From CAMQRS01 sp964370065 (GTDB taxonomy: Bacteria; Bacillota_I; Bacilli_A; Erysipelotrichales; Erysipelotrichaceae): DNA of 45,096 bases. Below the pieces are notes generated by a model. It was not told where the DNA came from and did not search any database. It saw only the letters and a list, made by a program, of their open reading frames with translations. This document shows positions 26,033 through 33,789 of this stretch, piece by piece. Position 1 is the stretch's first letter. Each line of letters opens with the position of its first letter. Location of the stretch: the NCBI GenBank assembly GCA_964370065.1, contig CAYJGK010000012.1, positions 1 to 45,096 on the forward strand, in the 5' to 3' direction. A program made the translations under genes and the position numbers.

Positions 26033-27545
26033 TGTATCGGATAAAACAGGGTTAATTCCTTTTGTGGAAGAATTAGTAACTTTAGGTTATGAAATTATTT
26101 CTACAGGGGGAACAAAAAAAACCTTAGAAGATGCAGGTATTCAAACAATAGGAATTAGTGAAATTACTGATTTCCCAGAAATTATGGATGGACGTGTAAA
26201 AACATTGCATCCTAATGTACATGGTGCATTATTATGTGTGCGTGACAATGAGGAGCATGTCAAGCAATTGCAAGAATTAAATATTGATTATATCGACTTA
26301 GTGGTTGTGAACTTATATCCTTTCAAGCAAACATTAATGAAGCAGGGCGTTAGTCATGAAGAGATCATTGAGAATATTGATATTGGAGGTCCTTCTATGC
26401 TAAGAAGTGCTTCTAAAAACTACCAAAGTATTCCTGTATTAGTGGATCCAAATGACTATGCAGTGGTTGTAGAAGAATTAAAAACAGGAAATACAACAAT
26501 GAAAACGCGTACTCGTTTGGCAGCTAAAGTATTTAGGCATACAGCAAGTTATGATGCTATTATTGCACAATACTTAACGCAACAAGCAAATGAAGTATAT
26601 CCTGAAACATTTACTATTACGTATGATAAAGTACAAGATTTACGTTATGGTGAAAATCCACATCAAAGTGCAGCATTCTACCAAACGTATAATCCCAATT
26701 ATAGTATCGCAAATGCGAAGCAGTTACATGGAAAAGAATTATCTTACAATAATATCCAAGATGCCAATGCATGTATTGAAGTATTAAAAGAGTTTGATCA
26801 ACCATGTGCTGTAGGAATGAAGCATATGAACCCATGTGGAGTGGGGATTGGACAAACCATTGAAGAAGCTTGGGATAAAGCGTATGCTGCAGATTCAACT
26901 TCTATCTTTGGTGGAATTGTTTCTATGAATCAAGAAATAGATGCTGCAACAGCGACTAAGTTAAGTGCTATTTTCTTAGAAATTATTATTGCGCCTAGTT
27001 TTAGTAAAGAAGCATTTGACATCTTAAGTCAAAAGAAAAATATTCGATTACTGCAATTAGATACATCGTTAGATGTCAATAATACATTAAAAGTAACGAA
27101 TGTGAATGATGGTTTATTAGTACAAGATATGGATGATAAAGTAATTCTTGAAGAAGAATTAACTTGTGTAACAAATAGAAAGCCAACAAAAGAAGAAATG
27201 GAACAACTTTTAATGGCGTTCAAAATTGTGAAACATGTAAAATCAAATGCTATTGTATTAGTAAAAGATCATATGAGTGTCGGAGTAGGAGCTGGTCAGA
27301 TGAACCGTGTGGGGGCTGCTAAAATTGCGATTGAACAAGCGAGTGCTAGCGGAAACTGTAGAGGTAGTGTAATGGGTAGCGATGCCTTCTTCCCCATGCC
27401 AGACACAGTAGAAGCAGCGATTGAAGCAGGGGTAACAGCCATTATTCAACCGGGTGGTTCAATTAAAGATCAATTATCAATCGATGTATGTAATACACAT
27501 AACATCGCTATGGTATTTACAGGGTCAAGACATTTTAAACATTAA
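26013..27545 (+). CDS. purH: Bifunctional AICAR formyltransferase / IMP cyclohydrolase PurH
   Basis: 510 residues from the ATG at 26013, preceded by AAGGAG; an upstream in-frame ATG at 25980 lies deep in purN and has no such site. It performs the last two steps to IMP. The N-terminal MGS-fold cyclohydrolase starts M-K-R-A-L-I-S-V-S-D-K-T-G, with S-T-G-G-T near 34 and D-G-R-V-K-T-L-H-P near 60. The formyltransferase half has K-H-M-N-P-C-G near 270 and the late G-S-D-A-F-F-P-M-P motif. It overlaps purN by 20 nt. A strong hairpin separates it from the PurF-like gene. Confidence 0.97.
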   Translation: MKRALISVSDKTGLIPFVEELVTLGYEIISTGGTKKTLEDAGIQTIGISEITDFPEIMDGRVKTLHPNVHGALLCVRDNEEHVKQLQELNIDYIDLVVVNLYPFKQTLMKQGVSHEEIIENIDIGGPSMLRSASKNYQSIPVLVDPNDYAVVVEELKTGNTTMKTRTRLAAKVFRHTASYDAIIAQYLTQQANEVYPETFTITYDKVQDLRYGENPHQSAAFYQTYNPNYSIANAKQLHGKELSYNNIQDANACIEVLKEFDQPCAVGMKHMNPCGVGIGQTIEEAWDKAYAADSTSIFGGIVSMNQEIDAATATKLSAIFLEIIIAPSFSKEAFDILSQKKNIRLLQLDTSLDVNNTLKVTNVNDGLLVQDMDDKVILEEELTCVTNRKPTKEEMEQLLMAFKIVKHVKSNAIVLVKDHMSVGVGAGQMNRVGAAKIAIEQASASGNCRGSVMGSDAFFPMPDTVEAAIEAGVTAIIQPGGSIKDQLSIDVCNTHNIAMVFTGSRHFKH

Positions 27546-27549
27546 TTTA

Positions 27550-27579
27550 TTTATAGCGTTGAGTCATCAACGCTATAAA
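27550..27579 (+). other. Perfect hairpin between purH and the purF-like gene
   Basis: A 13-bp perfect stem (27550-27562 with 27567-27579) with a GTCA tetraloop. There is no T run afterwards, so it does not look like a terminator. It lies just before the ribosome binding site AGGAGG at 27584-27589 and may mark an mRNA processing or stabilising site, or modulate expression of the last gene. Confidence 0.6.
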
Positions 27580-27594
27580 ACTTAGGAGGAAATT

Positions 27595-29004
27595 ATGAGT
27601 GGTTTTTTTGGTGTAGCCAATAGAGAGAGTTGTGTATTAGATTTGTTTTTTGGAGTGGATTATCATTCACACTTAGGTACAAGACGTGGAGGAATGGCAG
27701 TGTATGGAGAAAAGGGATTTTCCAGAGCGATTCACAATATTGAAAACACGCCATTTCGTACTAAATTTGATAAAGATTTAGAAAAATTTAGCGGTCATTA
27801 TGGAATTGGGTGTATTTCAGATAATGAAGCACAGCCACTATTAATGCAATCGCATCTAGGTTCTTTTGCCATTACAACAGTAGGGCGTATTAATAATTTA
27901 GAGGAATTACGTGATGATTGTTTTGCGAATGGGATGTCACACTTTTTAGAAATGAGTAATGGAGAAATTAACCCAACAGAATTAGTAGCTGCGTTAATTA
28001 ATCAAAAAGAAAGTATTGTAGAGGGGATTCAATACGTTCAGGAAGTAGTAGAAGGGAGTATGAGCCTCTTACTTCTAACAGCTAATGGAATTTATTGTGC
28101 AAGGGATAAAGTAGGAAGAACACCTATTATTATTGGGGAAAAAGATGGTGCATTTTGTGCGACATTTGAAAGTAGTGCATTCTTAAATTTAGGGTATCGT
28201 CACTATCGTGATCTTGGTCCATCTGAAATTGTATTAATGAATGAGAAAAGTATTGAAGTCAAACAAAAACCGACAAAAGAAATGAAAATTTGTTCATTCT
28301 TATGGGTGTATTATGGATATCCAACTTCCACATACGAAGGAATTAACGTGGAATGCATGCGTAATCGCTGTGGTGAAATCCTAGCTAAAAGAGATCCTAT
28401 TGAGACAATTGATTCAGTAGCTGGTGTGCCTGATTCGGGTATTGCCCATGCAGTGGGATATTCTAATGTAAGAGGGATTCCCTTCACTCGTCCATTTATC
28501 AAGTATACACCGACTTGGCCTAGATCATTTATGCCAACTAGCCAAAGTCAACGTAATGTAATTGCGAAAATGAAGTTAATTCCTGTACAAGAGTTAATCA
28601 AAGATAAAAGTTTATTACTGATTGATGACTCTATTGTACGGGGAACTCAACTGGGGGAAACAACTGACTTCTTATATGAAAGCGGGGCAAAAGAAGTGCA
28701 TGTACGTCCTGCATGCCCGCCTATTATGTTTGGTTGTCAGTACTTAAACTTCTCTCGTTCTAGTTCAGAAATGGATTTAATTACACGCCGTGTGATTCAA
28801 AAATTAGAAGGAAATGATGTTAGCGATGAAATATTAAAAGAATATGCTAACCCTGATAGCAAAAAGTATGAAGCGATGTGTGAAGAGATTAGAAAACGTT
28901 CTAAATTCACTTCATTACGCTACCACCGTTTAGACGATATGATCGAATCGATTGGAATCGATAAATGTAAATTATGTACTTACTGCTGGGACAAAGCTGA
29001 GTAA
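27595..29004 (+). CDS. Amidophosphoribosyltransferase-like protein (PurF family) with degenerate glutaminase site
   Basis: 469 residues, PurF length and domain order: an Ntn-type N-terminal domain, then a phosphoribosyltransferase domain. The PRPP motif L-L-I-D-D-S-I-V-R-G-T (about 341-351) is intact. The N-terminus is M-S-G-F-F-G-V, so the catalytic Cys of PurF (M-C-G-I) is Ser2. The usual glutaminase Arg (G-H-T-R-Y) and N-G pair are replaced by G-I-G-C-I-S and V-G-R-I-N-N. Three cysteines at 458, 461 and 464 could be Fe-S ligands. Its operon position suggests phosphoribosylamine synthesis, perhaps from ammonia; this is inference. I recall similar proteins in other Clostridia-like genomes. 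Confidence 0.8.
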   Translation: MSGFFGVANRESCVLDLFFGVDYHSHLGTRRGGMAVYGEKGFSRAIHNIENTPFRTKFDKDLEKFSGHYGIGCISDNEAQPLLMQSHLGSFAITTVGRINNLEELRDDCFANGMSHFLEMSNGEINPTELVAALINQKESIVEGIQYVQEVVEGSMSLLLLTANGIYCARDKVGRTPIIIGEKDGAFCATFESSAFLNLGYRHYRDLGPSEIVLMNEKSIEVKQKPTKEMKICSFLWVYYGYPTSTYEGINVECMRNRCGEILAKRDPIETIDSVAGVPDSGIAHAVGYSNVRGIPFTRPFIKYTPTWPRSFMPTSQSQRNVIAKMKLIPVQELIKDKSLLLIDDSIVRGTQLGETTDFLYESGAKEVHVRPACPPIMFGCQYLNFSRSSSEMDLITRRVIQKLEGNDVSDEILKEYANPDSKKYEAMCEEIRKRSKFTSLRYHRLDDMIESIGIDKCKLCTYCWDKAE

Positions 29005-29008
29005 TTAA

Positions 29009-29033
29009 AAAAAAGGTCAAGTTGACCTTTTTT
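29009..29033 (+). terminator. Terminator of the purine operon
   Basis: An A-rich 5' arm plus GGTCAA pairs with TTGACC plus a T run (12 pairs, centre at 29021). It is near-symmetrical and may work in both directions. Confidence 0.85.
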
Positions 29034-29176
29034 GTATATTAGTTTTCAAATAGAAAAATTTTGTATGAATCAAAATAATGACATTATTCATGTAACAATT
29101 TAGCTGACAAAATATTATGAAAGGGTTAACATTGGATTAGTTTGGTATTTTATCGTATTTTTTAAAAAAATAGGAG

Positions 29177-29182
29177 TATAAT
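29177..29182 (+). promoter_or_regulatory. Possible -10 of the antiporter gene
   Basis: TATAAT, 28 nt before the start codon, with no clear -35. Apart from this, the 177-nt spacer after the purine operon shows no recognisable element. Confidence 0.4.
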
Positions 29183-29210
29183 TATTAGCAAAGAAAAAGA
29201 GGTAATTAAA

Positions 29211-30458
29211 ATGTCTTATGGATTTTTATTGGACGTGGCATTAATTCTAATTTTCACAAAACTTTTTGGTTTACTAACAAAAAGGATTGAAATGCCACAA
29301 GTAGTAGGAGCATTATTTGCAGGGTTAGTTTTAGGCCCAGTCGGGTTTAATATATTACAAGAAACAGAGTTTCTGCATCAATTAAGTGAGATTGGGGTCA
29401 TCATCTTAATGTTTGGGGCGGGATTAGAAACGGATATTAATGAATTGAAAAGTTCAGGAAAGTCCTATTTAGTGATTGCGGCATTTGGAGTAGTCATACC
29501 ATTATTAGTTGGGTTTTTCATTGCTCATAAATTCAATATCGATCCTAATGCTATGCTAGAGAATGTATTTATTGGAGTGATTTTAACTGCCACATCGGTC
29601 AGTATTACAGTGGAAACGTTAAAAGAAATGGGGAAATTATCAACGAGGAGTGGAAATGCTATTTTAGGAGCTGCTTTAATTGATGATATACTAGGGATTG
29701 TTGCTCTTACTATAGTTACTTCTTTTGCAGATAGTGATGTGGATATTGCAATCGTATTATTTAAAATAGTGGCATTCTTCGCCTTGAGTATTTTCATTGG
29801 CTTCTTCCTACATAAATTAGTCGATAAAATCATGTTGAAAAATAATGCACATTTACAACGCTACCCGGTATTAGCTTTTGCCTTTGCCTTGCTATATGCA
29901 TTTATCGCGGAAACATACTTTGGAGTAGCTAATATTACGGGTGCCTTTATTGCAGGATTAATTATTTCACACACAGCGCAATCGTATTATGTAATGCGTC
30001 GAGTCAATATTGCAGGGTATATGATCTTTGGTCCGATCTTTTTTGCAAGTATCGGATTACAAGCCACTATTTCAGATATGAATGGGGAGATCTTACTATT
30101 TACCTTAGTCATTACACTAGCTGCCATCCTTACAAAAGTTGTCGGATGTGGAATGGGTGCAAAAATATGCGGTTATCCTAACCAAAGTGCGTTACGTGTA
30201 GGGATTGGAATGGTCTCCCGTGGAGAGGTCGCATTAATTATTGCAACCAAAGGAGTGGCTTTAGGTTTACTAAGTGCTTACTTTTTTACACCAATTATTA
30301 TTATGGTTGTTATTACAACAATCAGCACTCCTATCTTACTTAAAATAGCATATAAAGATAGAAATCATGATACGGTGTATGCAGAAAATAAAATGGGTGA
30401 ACAAATTGCAGTGTCTAAACGTATAATCGAGCGTGATGAAGCAAAAATCAATACATAA
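29211..30458 (+). CDS. Cation:proton antiporter (CPA2, Na_H_Exchanger family)
   Basis: 415 residues, about 12 hydrophobic segments, and a short charged cytoplasmic tail. The sequence R-I-E-M-P-Q-V-V-G, then A-G-L-V-L-G-P-V-G-F near 40, is the usual start of KefB/GerN-type exchangers. The ion-site region with two acidic residues (A-L-I-D-D-I-L-G near 160) is present. No TrkA-N or TrkA-C domain follows, unlike KefC. It exchanges Na+ or K+ for protons. A Na+ exchanger would fit the Na+-type ATP synthase c subunit encoded downstream, but the ion is not determined. GAGGTAA lies upstream. Confidence 0.85.
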   Translation: MSYGFLLDVALILIFTKLFGLLTKRIEMPQVVGALFAGLVLGPVGFNILQETEFLHQLSEIGVIILMFGAGLETDINELKSSGKSYLVIAAFGVVIPLLVGFFIAHKFNIDPNAMLENVFIGVILTATSVSITVETLKEMGKLSTRSGNAILGAALIDDILGIVALTIVTSFADSDVDIAIVLFKIVAFFALSIFIGFFLHKLVDKIMLKNNAHLQRYPVLAFAFALLYAFIAETYFGVANITGAFIAGLIISHTAQSYYVMRRVNIAGYMIFGPIFFASIGLQATISDMNGEILLFTLVITLAAILTKVVGCGMGAKICGYPNQSALRVGIGMVSRGEVALIIATKGVALGLLSAYFFTPIIIMVVITTISTPILLKIAYKDRNHDTVYAENKMGEQIAVSKRIIERDEAKINT

Positions 30459-30498
30459 AATCAAAGGTGAATTATGCATGAAAAAATACTAATATTTA

Positions 30499-30526
30499 TT
30501 GCGATAAATAGATATTGTAGTATAAT
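30499..30526 (+). promoter_or_regulatory. Promoter of upp-atp operon
   Basis: TTGCGA (30499-30504), a 16-nt spacer, TATAAT (30521-30526). No terminator is visible between here and 37992, so this is probably the main promoter for the ATP synthase genes. Confidence 0.65.
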
Positions 30527-30563
30527 AAAGTAGTTTAAATAACGTTAAAACAAGGAGATATTT

Positions 30564-31184
30564 ATGTTAAAAGTTTTAAAGCATCCACTTATTACGCATA
30601 AGTTAACACAAATGCGTAAAGTAGAAACAAAAACAAAAGATTTTAGAGAGAATTTAGATGAAATTGGTGGGTTAATGGCCTATGAAATTACAAGAGACAT
30701 TGCCACAAAAAACGTTACAATTCAAACACCAATTTGTACTATGGAAACAGAAGAATTAGAAAAAGATATTATTTTAGTACCAATTTTACGTGCTGGATTA
30801 GGAATGGTAAATGGTATTGCCAACTTAATTCCTACCGTAAAAATTGCACATGTTGGATTATATCGTGATGAAGAGACATTACAACCACATGTATACTTTG
30901 AAAAATATCCAGCAACTATTGCCGAATCAACTGCTATAATTGTCGACCCTATGTTGGCAACTGGTGGGAGTGCAATTGCGGCTATTGAAATGGTAAAAAA
31001 GCAAGGAAGCAAAGATATTCGTTTAGTTTGTCTAGTAGGGGCACCGGAAGGGGTAGCTGCGATTGAAGAGGCACATCCAGATGTAGATATTTATTTAGCT
31101 GCATTAGATGAGAAATTAAATGAAAAAGGATATATCGTACCAGGTCTAGGAGATGCTGGAGATCGTATTTTTGGAACAAAGTAG
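30564..31184 (+). CDS. upp: Uracil phosphoribosyltransferase
   Basis: 206 residues. It salvages uracil to UMP with PRPP. R-A-G-L-G-M near 76, the PRPP motif I-V-D-P-M-L-A-T-G-G-S near 127-137, and the C-terminal G-Y-I-V-P-G-L-G-D-A-G-D-R-I-F-G-T uracil-binding block are all present. AAGGAGA lies upstream. The stop codon overlaps the GTG start of the next gene by one base. upp directly before atp is also seen in Bacillus. Confidence 0.97.
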   Translation: MLKVLKHPLITHKLTQMRKVETKTKDFRENLDEIGGLMAYEITRDIATKNVTIQTPICTMETEELEKDIILVPILRAGLGMVNGIANLIPTVKIAHVGLYRDEETLQPHVYFEKYPATIAESTAIIVDPMLATGGSAIAAIEMVKKQGSKDIRLVCLVGAPEGVAAIEEAHPDVDIYLAALDEKLNEKGYIVPGLGDAGDRIFGTK

Positions 31185-31363
31185 TGAAAGTTAAAGCTGT
31201 ACAACGCTTTATATCAAGACTTGCAGCAGGGTCTCTAGTGGGTATTATAGTAGGAAAATTTTTAGATGAAACATTCCATACCATGCCATTATTTACACTT
31301 TCCTTACTGGCTTACGTCATCTTTGGTAGCTTATATTTACTTGTTAAGGAAGCAGGAAATTAG
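31184..31363 (+). CDS. AtpZ/AtpI-family small membrane protein (ATPase gene1 type)
   Basis: 59 residues starting with GTG (31184-31186), which overlaps the upp stop codon (TAGTG). It has two hydrophobic segments. L-A-A-G-S-L-V-G-I-I-V-G-K-F-L-D-E, then T-M-P-L-F-T-L and the tail L-Y-L-L-V-K-E, match the AtpZ / ATPase_gene1 pattern, which accompanies atp operons and helps with ion supply or assembly of the membrane rotor. Start and length are typical. No good ribosome binding site precedes it, so translation is probably coupled to upp. The next gene begins on the following base. Confidence 0.78.
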   Translation: MKVKAVQRFISRLAAGSLVGIIVGKFLDETFHTMPLFTLSLLAYVIFGSLYLLVKEAGN

Positions 31364-31726
31364 ATGAAAGAAAATATGTATAAGAAAATTATTCAAATTG
31401 CAACCATCTTTTTAACGATATGTGCTTTAGCTATATATGTAGTTACGCAAAATGTAAGTATGGCACTTGGTATAATTGTTGGTGGCACGATGAATATACT
31501 GGGTTTTTTATATATTATAGTGATGGTAAAAAACTTAGATTTTGATAGAAATGTGCAAGCTGTTGTTAGTGGGCACTATTTATTTCGGTATTTAATCTAT
31601 ATTATAGTATTTTATATATGCTATCAAATAGGTTTAAATATATTAACCATGTTAATTGGTTTTTTATGTATAAACTTTGGAATTATTGTTTATACAAAAC
31701 TCGATGAAAGGAGGAAAATCAATTGA
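31364..31726 (+). CDS. atpI: ATP synthase subunit I (AtpI)
   Basis: 120 residues with four hydrophobic segments arranged as in ATP-synt_I proteins: a long first helix, G-I-I-V-G-G-T-M-N-I-L-G-F after it, and a late R-Y-L-I-Y helix. AtpI assists c-ring assembly and is the first gene of many F-type operons. It starts directly after the AtpZ-like stop codon and its TGA overlaps the TTG start of atpB. Confidence 0.8.
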   Translation: MKENMYKKIIQIATIFLTICALAIYVVTQNVSMALGIIVGGTMNILGFLYIIVMVKNLDFDRNVQAVVSGHYLFRYLIYIIVFYICYQIGLNILTMLIGFLCINFGIIVYTKLDERRKIN

Positions 31727-32427
31727 ACGTAGATGGATTACAACTTTCGTTTGGATCATTTAAATGGTTCATACATCAAAGTGTGATTATCTGGATGGTT
31801 TTAGGTGTATTTGTGACAATCTTCTTATGTTATGCAGGAAGTAAGATTAAAAAAGCAGATCCAACTAAAGCACCGACTGGTCTAGTCTTAGTAGCAGAAA
31901 CAATGGCAACAATGGGAATGGGAGTCATTAGTGGAAATTTAAAAAATAAGACTTGGACATACTTGCCTTTCATGGGGACAATTATGTTGATGATGGTTTG
32001 TTCAAATTTAATGGGATTGCTTGGGTTTCAAACGCCAACCAGTAATGTATCCTTAATTTTAACACTCGTTATATGTATGATTATATTAATTCATTCAACA
32101 GATATTAAGTTACATGGAATAAAAGGTAAAATTAAAGGATGGTGTGAACCAGTACCAGCTTTATTACCGTTAAATATTATTGGTGATATTGCATTCCCAA
32201 TTTCACTTACATTCCGTTTATTCGGAAATATGTTGGGAGGAACAATAATCGTTATGTTGATTTATTTGTTTATCTCAAATATGCTTCCATGGGGAGCAGC
32301 ATTTTATGCATTTACACCATTTCTACATTTGTATTTTGATGTATTTGCTGCATTTATGCAAACATATATCTTCTTCACATTGTCAAGTTTCTTTTTATCA
32401 GAAGCAGAAGAGTTAGAAGAAGAATAA
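31723..32427 (+). CDS. atpB: ATP synthase subunit a
   Basis: 234 residues. It forms the ion half-channels next to the c-ring. The start is TTG (31723-31725): AAAGGAGG is 8 nt upstream and no early in-frame ATG exists. It overlaps the atpI stop as TTGA. The essential arginine is in S-L-T-F-R-L-F-G-N (about residue 166). The conserved C-terminal helix with Q-T-Y-I-F-F-T-L-S is present. Five to six membrane segments. Confidence 0.96.
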   Translation: MNVDGLQLSFGSFKWFIHQSVIIWMVLGVFVTIFLCYAGSKIKKADPTKAPTGLVLVAETMATMGMGVISGNLKNKTWTYLPFMGTIMLMMVCSNLMGLLGFQTPTSNVSLILTLVICMIILIHSTDIKLHGIKGKIKGWCEPVPALLPLNIIGDIAFPISLTFRLFGNMLGGTIIVMLIYLFISNMLPWGAAFYAFTPFLHLYFDVFAAFMQTYIFFTLSSFFLSEAEELEEE

Positions 32428-32452
32428 AATTATTAAACAGGAGGACATTAAT

Positions 32453-32695
32453 ATGTTTACAGCAGAATTCGTACAAGGTATGGCATTATTAGGAGCAGGA
32501 ATCGCTATGATTGGTGGTTTAGGATCTGGGATCGGACAAGGGATCGCAGCAGGTAAAGGAGCAGAAGCGGTTGGGAGAAACCCAGAAGCAGTTGGTTCTA
32601 TTAGAAGTATGATGGTATTAGGTATTGCCTTAGCAGAAACAACAGGTGTTTATTCTTTCGTTATTGCATTATTATTAATTTTCATGAAAGGTTAA
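32453..32695 (+). CDS. atpE: ATP synthase subunit c with Na+-type ion site
   Basis: 80 residues, a two-helix hairpin that builds the rotor ring. The loop R-N-P-E is at 42-45 and the ion-carrying glutamate is Glu62. Gln29, Glu62, Thr63, Thr64 and Tyr67 occupy, at constant offset, the positions of Gln32, Glu65, Ser66, Thr67 and Tyr70 that ligand or brace Na+ in the Ilyobacter tartaricus c-ring (recalled from the published structure). A sodium-coupled enzyme is therefore predicted. AGGAGG precedes it. Confidence 0.95.
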   Translation: MFTAEFVQGMALLGAGIAMIGGLGSGIGQGIAAGKGAEAVGRNPEAVGSIRSMMVLGIALAETTGVYSFVIALLLIFMKG

Positions 32696-32725
32696 GAAAT
32701 AGTTAGAAAAAAGGAGGACTAAACT

Positions 32726-33232
32726 ATGAATGTTGTAATTGATAACTATCTTAGAATCAATTATCAAGATATGATCATGGTGCTAATATCGACTTTTCTG
32801 ATTGTTTTAATCGCAAAAAAATACTTTTGGAATATTTTAAAAGAATACTTAGCAAATCGTGCAGCGCATATCCAAACTCAAATTGACCAAAGCGAGAGCA
32901 AGTTAAAAGAGAGTGAATTATTAAAAGAGGAATATGAAGCAAAATTAGCTTCTGCTAAAGGAGAAGCTAAAACAATTGTGGAAAATGCTACGCAACATGC
33001 CAAACAGGAAGCAAGCACAATTATTGATACTGCAAAAACACAAGCAAATGCGTTAAAAGAAAAAGCAGAAAAAGAAATTGAACATGAAAAAACAAAAGTG
33101 AAAGATGAAATAAAACAACAAATTAGTGAGGTGGCTTTTATGGCAGCACAAAAAGTTGTAGAAAAAGAATTAGATGCATCAACTTATAAAAAATATGTGG
33201 ATGACTTTATTACTAAGGCCGGTGATGAATAA
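32726..33232 (+). CDS. atpF: ATP synthase subunit b
   Basis: 168 residues: one N-terminal membrane helix (about 15-32) and a long charged coiled-coil reaching up to the delta subunit. It is the peripheral stalk that holds F1 still. AAGGAGG lies upstream. The stop codon overlaps the atpH start by one base (TAATG). Confidence 0.94.
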   Translation: MNVVIDNYLRINYQDMIMVLISTFLIVLIAKKYFWNILKEYLANRAAHIQTQIDQSESKLKESELLKEEYEAKLASAKGEAKTIVENATQHAKQEASTIIDTAKTQANALKEKAEKEIEHEKTKVKDEIKQQISEVAFMAAQKVVEKELDASTYKKYVDDFITKAGDE

Positions 33233-33771
33233 TGGCTAGCATGGTTGCTAAAAATTATAGTGAAGCATTGTTTGAGTTGGCAGTAGAAGAAAATAAACTA
33301 GAATTAATAAAAGATGAATTATGTCAAATCAATAGTGTATTAGAAGAAAATGCAGAATTGAAAAAAATATTAGCTCATCCAACAATTGAAAAAACAGATA
33401 AAAAGGAAATGCTATTGAATATTTTTGATGGGATGGATCAATATGTATCTAGTTTTATTCGATTATTAATTGATAAGAACCGTTTTATGAATTTTAGTAA
33501 TATTGTAAAAGAATTTAATCATTTATATAATCAAGAAAAAGGTATTCAGATTGCTTATGTAACAAGTGCCATAGCATTAAATGAAGACGAGTTAACTCGT
33601 TTACGTGTCATGTTAGAAGAAAAAACACAAAAAACAATTCAATTTGTATGCAAAGTAGAGGAAAGTTTAATTGCGGGAGTTCGCGTTAAAATAAATGATG
33701 ATACTTATGATAATAGTATCGCAACCAAATTAAGTAAAATGAAAGAAGCAGTGAATAAAACTGCTGTATAA
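33232..33771 (+). CDS. atpH: ATP synthase subunit delta
   Basis: 179 residues, soluble. The N-terminal V-A-K-N-Y-S-E-A-L-F-E-L-A is the family's opening helix. The C-terminal G-V-R-V-K-I-N-D-D-T-Y-D-N-S-I motif joins delta to the b stalk. It connects the b dimer to the top of the alpha subunits. The ATG overlaps the atpF stop. Confidence 0.95.
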   Translation: MASMVAKNYSEALFELAVEENKLELIKDELCQINSVLEENAELKKILAHPTIEKTDKKEMLLNIFDGMDQYVSSFIRLLIDKNRFMNFSNIVKEFNHLYNQEKGIQIAYVTSAIALNEDELTRLRVMLEEKTQKTIQFVCKVEESLIAGVRVKINDDTYDNSIATKLSKMKEAVNKTAV

Positions 33772-33789
33772 AAGATCGAGGTGAACAAG

